Assembly: GCF_031082405.1 (NCBI RefSeq)
Contig: NZ_JAVHJU010000004.1
Location: 524,092-588,091, forward strand
Length of the DNA: 64,000 bases
Origin: Amycolatopsis sp. A133
Lineage (GTDB): Bacteria > Actinomycetota > Actinomycetes > Mycobacteriales > Pseudonocardiaceae
Reading direction: 5' to 3'
Each line of letters opens with the position of its first letter. Within the stretch, counting starts at the first letter, position 1. The position numbers and the translations under genes are program-made. The notes under the pieces were generated by a model. It ran no database searches, was not told the origin of the DNA, and worked only from the letters and a program-made list of their open reading frames with translations. Positions 61,599-64,000 of this stretch are shown piece by piece.

Positions 61599-62613
61599 CC
61601 GCGCGCAACGCTTCGACGAGTTCGGTGTCGACCGCCTCGGTCGCGGACAAGGCTTCCGGCAGGTTCGCGACGGGGCTGACCAGGCCACGTCTGCTCGCGT
61701 GCGCGAACGCCCTGGCGAGTTCTTCCCACCGCGCCGAGGATTCGCCGAGGACCTCGGCCAGTCGCGTCCCGCGAACCAGCTCCGGAGCGTCGAGCTCCAG
61801 GTAGGCACTCAGCAGTCGACGGCTGCCGATGACGTACTTGTGGATGCACGCGGCCAGGTGCCACCGCATGCTCAGCCGCAGGTGCCGCGAGTCGAGCCGG
61901 GGGAACGTCTCCTCGCTGAACAGGAGCCGCAGCGTGGCCAGTGCGTCGAGGCCACGGGAACGCAACTGCGGCTGCGGCCTGCCGACCGCGAGGTTGTCCG
62001 CCGAGCGCGCCAGCACCGACCGCACCTGCTCGGCCGGTGTCGACGGCGAGGGGCCGAGCTCGTAGTCCAGCACCCCCATCCCCCACCGCACGCTCGGTGC
62101 CAGCTCCGCGAGCTCGACGTCCACGTCGCGGCTCTCGGTGGTGTCGCCGATGGGCTGACGGTCCACCAGGTGCAGCGTGCCGGCGTCGCGGCCCAGCACG
62201 ACGCTGGCGTGGCCTTCCGACTGGGCGAGCGGCGACTGTGGTTGCCACGGCACCAGCCACCGGTTGGCGAACACGATCGCGGGTTTGCCGGCTGCGAGCG
62301 TCGCATCGACGACGTCGCCGAGTGCGGCAACGTCGTCGACCCATCGGTAGGTGGCACGCAGGCCGTGCTCGAACGCCGGCTCCGACAGCTCCTCCTCGGC
62401 CGCCGAGCACAGCCAGGGACGGAACCGCGGGTCCACGGAGAGCACCACCTGGAGCGGGCGCACGACGTACCGGATCGTGTTGGTGACGCCGTGGCCCCGC
62501 AACACGTCCCGCACGCAGTGCAGCAGGCATCCGAGGTTCGCCGGGGACACGCCCGACTCGTCGCGGAAGTCGTCGAGGAACGCGTCCGGCCGCCGGAACT
62601 CCGGAAGGGTCAC
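61588..62613 (-). CDS. BtrH-like (papain/C39-fold-like) protein
   Basis: 341 residues from GTG 62613 (GTGA overlap with the upstream gene). The N-terminal SPANLGCLLHCVRDVLRGHG holds a candidate nucleophilic Cys. EGHASVVLGRDAGTLHLVDR supplies His and Asp in the order of cysteine-peptidase-fold acyltransferases. The C-terminal helical part (about 200-341) resembles DUF4872-type tails. In butirosin biosynthesis BtrH moves an acyl group from a carrier protein to an aminoglycoside. The match here is by pattern only and remote. Confidence 0.6.
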   Translation of the reverse strand: MTLPEFRRPDAFLDDFRDESGVSPANLGCLLHCVRDVLRGHGVTNTIRYVVRPLQVVLSVDPRFRPWLCSAAEEELSEPAFEHGLRATYRWVDDVAALGDVVDATLAAGKPAIVFANRWLVPWQPQSPLAQSEGHASVVLGRDAGTLHLVDRQPIGDTTESRDVDVELAELAPSVRWGMGVLDYELGPSPSTPAEQVRSVLARSADNLAVGRPQPQLRSRGLDALATLRLLFSEETFPRLDSRHLRLSMRWHLAACIHKYVIGSRRLLSAYLELDAPELVRGTRLAEVLGESSARWEELARAFAHASRRGLVSPVANLPEALSATEAVDTELVEALRAATG

Positions 62614-63905
62614 GCACACACCTCCTCGGCGGCCTTCTTGCCGCGCAGCACGGCGTCGTCGGAGTTGATGTACAGCCACTCGCCGAAGCGGCCCGCGCAG
62701 ACGATGCCCGCCTCCAGAAGCGTGCCGAGCAGGTACTCGCGGTCGGCCGTGGTGTCGGACGTGTGCACCGGGTAGGCGTAGGGCACGGTGCACACCTCGG
62801 TTTCCCGGACCGCACCGGGGTCCACGAGACCCATGCCTGCTACCGCCGCCACCACCCGCTCGGCCAGGCCGTCGATCTCGACGTGCTTGAGCGGCGAGAA
62901 GCTCACCTCGGCCTGGATGCCGAACCTCGGCCGCGCCCGGAGCGCGGGTGAGGAGTTGGAATTCAGCACCAATTTGTGGAACGGCACCTCGGGGTCGGCC
63001 ACGTACACCCGTTGCCGCTTGGTCACGCCCTCGGCGTCCACCGCGAGGTTCACCAGGTGCAGCGAGTTGTGCCGCAGGCGACGGGCCGCGTCCGCGCTGC
63101 CTGCCGGCAGACCGTTGACCCGCTCGACGAGCAGGTCGAGCGGCATGGTCGACACCAGCCGCGAGAACGGGAAATCCTCGCCGTCGCTGCTGTGGGCGGT
63201 TCTGGTGTCCAGGTCGATCCGGTCGATGTGGACACCGCAGCGCAACCGCTCCCCCACGTGCTTCACGAAACCCTGGTACAGCGTGGAAAAGCCGCCGTCG
63301 GCGGGATAGGTGACGCGCGCGTTGACGTAGTCGTCGTTGTGCCTCGGCTCCAGCGCGCCGGCAACGATGGCGTCGATGTCGGGGGTGACGATCCGCTGGC
63401 CCGTCCACGCGGGAGTGATCTCGCGAAGCGGGTGCGCCCAGAGCTTGGTGTTGTACGGCTCCAGGAAATGCCTGCGGATGCCGTCGCCGAACGTGCGCTC
63501 GATCCAGTCGGCCAGACTCGTGGGCGGCAACCCCTTGTCCCGTACGACGGTCAGCAGGCCCACGAGACATTCGCGCACCACGTCGGTCGGCAGACCGTGC
63601 AGGTGGCTCTGGAACGGGTAACGCACGTAGGTGCCGTGCGAGTAGACCCACGCGGACCGGGGCTGCTCGAACAACTCCACGGGGCACAGGCGGCCGATCA
63701 GCTCGCGCACTTCGGGGTGCCGGGTGAAGAACGCGTGCCCGCCGACATCGAACACGGCGCCGCCGAACTCGTGGCTGCGGCACAATCCACCCGGCTCGGC
63801 GCCGGCCTCGAGCACGATGTAGTCGTCGTGCGGCAGGTGGTAGGCGGCGCTCAGCCCGGCCGGACCCGCGCCGACGATCACGACCGGGTCAGATGAACGG
63901 GTCAT
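62610..63905 (-). CDS. FAD-dependent amine-oxidase/UDP-galactopyranose-mutase-like protein
   Basis: 431 residues from ATG 63905. The dinucleotide fold is PVVIVGAGPAGLSAAYHLPH, with LEAGAEPGGLCRSHEFGGAV, the UGM-like FDVGGHAFFTRHPEVREL and SAWVYSHGTYVRYPFQSHLH. The later DGGFSTLYQGFVKHVGERL and C-terminal VCAGRFGEWLYINSDDAV (FAD ribityl site) complete the fold. Such proteins oxidise amines or protoporphyrinogen, or act as sugar mutases. The substrate is unknown. It is coupled to both neighbours. Confidence 0.84.
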   Translation of the reverse strand: MTRSSDPVVIVGAGPAGLSAAYHLPHDDYIVLEAGAEPGGLCRSHEFGGAVFDVGGHAFFTRHPEVRELIGRLCPVELFEQPRSAWVYSHGTYVRYPFQSHLHGLPTDVVRECLVGLLTVVRDKGLPPTSLADWIERTFGDGIRRHFLEPYNTKLWAHPLREITPAWTGQRIVTPDIDAIVAGALEPRHNDDYVNARVTYPADGGFSTLYQGFVKHVGERLRCGVHIDRIDLDTRTAHSSDGEDFPFSRLVSTMPLDLLVERVNGLPAGSADAARRLRHNSLHLVNLAVDAEGVTKRQRVYVADPEVPFHKLVLNSNSSPALRARPRFGIQAEVSFSPLKHVEIDGLAERVVAAVAGMGLVDPGAVRETEVCTVPYAYPVHTSDTTADREYLLGTLLEAGIVCAGRFGEWLYINSDDAVLRGKKAAEEVCA

Positions 63906-64000
63906 AGTCTCCCACCGTCGGCTCGGCGGCGGCGACACCACTGAGCACCGCCTCGTTCTGGGCGTGCCGGATGCAGTGGAACCGGCAGTCGCGATCGGGT
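63889..64000 (-). CDS. C-terminus of a radical SAM/SPASM-like protein, continues past window
   Basis: Only the last 36 residues are seen, ending CRFHCIRHAQNEAVLSGVAA and VGDYDPFI. The CxxxC-x-x-H cluster followed by a polar helix resembles the C-terminal cysteine motif of SPASM-type radical SAM enzymes. The stop overlaps the start of the FAD gene by 17 bp, so it is the upstream gene of that minus-strand operon. Confidence 0.5.
   Translation of the reverse strand, partial: PDRDCRFHCIRHAQNEAVLSGVAAAEPTVGDYDPFI

Overview
The window is high-GC actinobacterial DNA. Dense overlapping genes, GTG starts, an RbpA homologue, Ppm1/Lnt, a FadA/FadB pair, SARP/AfsR and TetR regulators and a dif-like sequence of actinobacterial type all fit a Pseudonocardiaceae member, most likely Amycolatopsis-like. 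This assignment is by inspection only; no database was searched.

Layout. 1-1.9 kb: 3' part of RNase D, a repeat-type terminator and a TetR gene. 2.1-10.2 kb: a five-gene, translationally coupled nitrogen-salvage operon (permease, two DUF1989 proteins, a biotin-dependent urea/guanidine carboxylase and allophanate hydrolase). 10.2-18.7 kb: a Cys-rich unknown, a DUF998 membrane protein, the beta-oxidation pair fadA-fadB, a small FtsX-ectodomain-like membrane protein, a Tat-exported PHP-family metallohydrolase and an HSL-type esterase. 18.7-24.9 kb: a TetR repressor divergent from a DrrAB-like exporter that is coupled to a SNF2 helicase and a SWIM zinc-finger protein. 25.2-34.2 kb: several regulator/enzyme pairs, including monooxygenase/TetR, acyl-CoA dehydrogenase/TetR, SRPBCC/TetR, XRE-cupin/GNAT and AHSA1-ArsR-SRPBCC.

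34.2-35.7 kb is the most unusual part. It holds a 28-bp sequence with the architecture of the chromosome-dimer resolution site dif. About 430 bp further on lies a perfect 19-bp inverted repeat that also has an 11-6-11 Xer-site layout. That repeat sits at the start of a tyrosine recombinase gene with a complete catalytic set. If the dif call is right, the window covers the replication terminus.

35.8-48.5 kb is largely core: GDPD, an Rpf-like muralytic protein, a UMF1-type MFS transporter, thymidine kinase, RbpA behind a SigR-type promoter, Nudix and DeoR genes, PIG-L deacetylase, Ppm1 and Lnt (polyprenol-phosphate-mannose and lipoprotein acylation), an amidohydrolase and a KamA-family radical SAM protein. 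48.5-54.1 kb is a decaying accessory stretch: a TetR tail, an ABC-F gene with a one-base frameshift, a GNAT with an internal deletion, a membrane protein split by an in-frame TGA and a further fragment, around one intact methyltransferase. 54.1-58.4 kb has an AfsR/SARP regulator and an EF-hand protein.

59.1-64.0 kb is the edge of what looks like a biosynthetic cluster: TIM-barrel isomerase, PrmC-like methyltransferase, short nucleotide-sugar dehydrogenase, cysteine-protease-fold-like protein, FAD mutase/oxidase-like protein and the tail of a radical-SAM/SPASM-like protein. No tRNA, rRNA, CRISPR array or insertion sequence was recognised.
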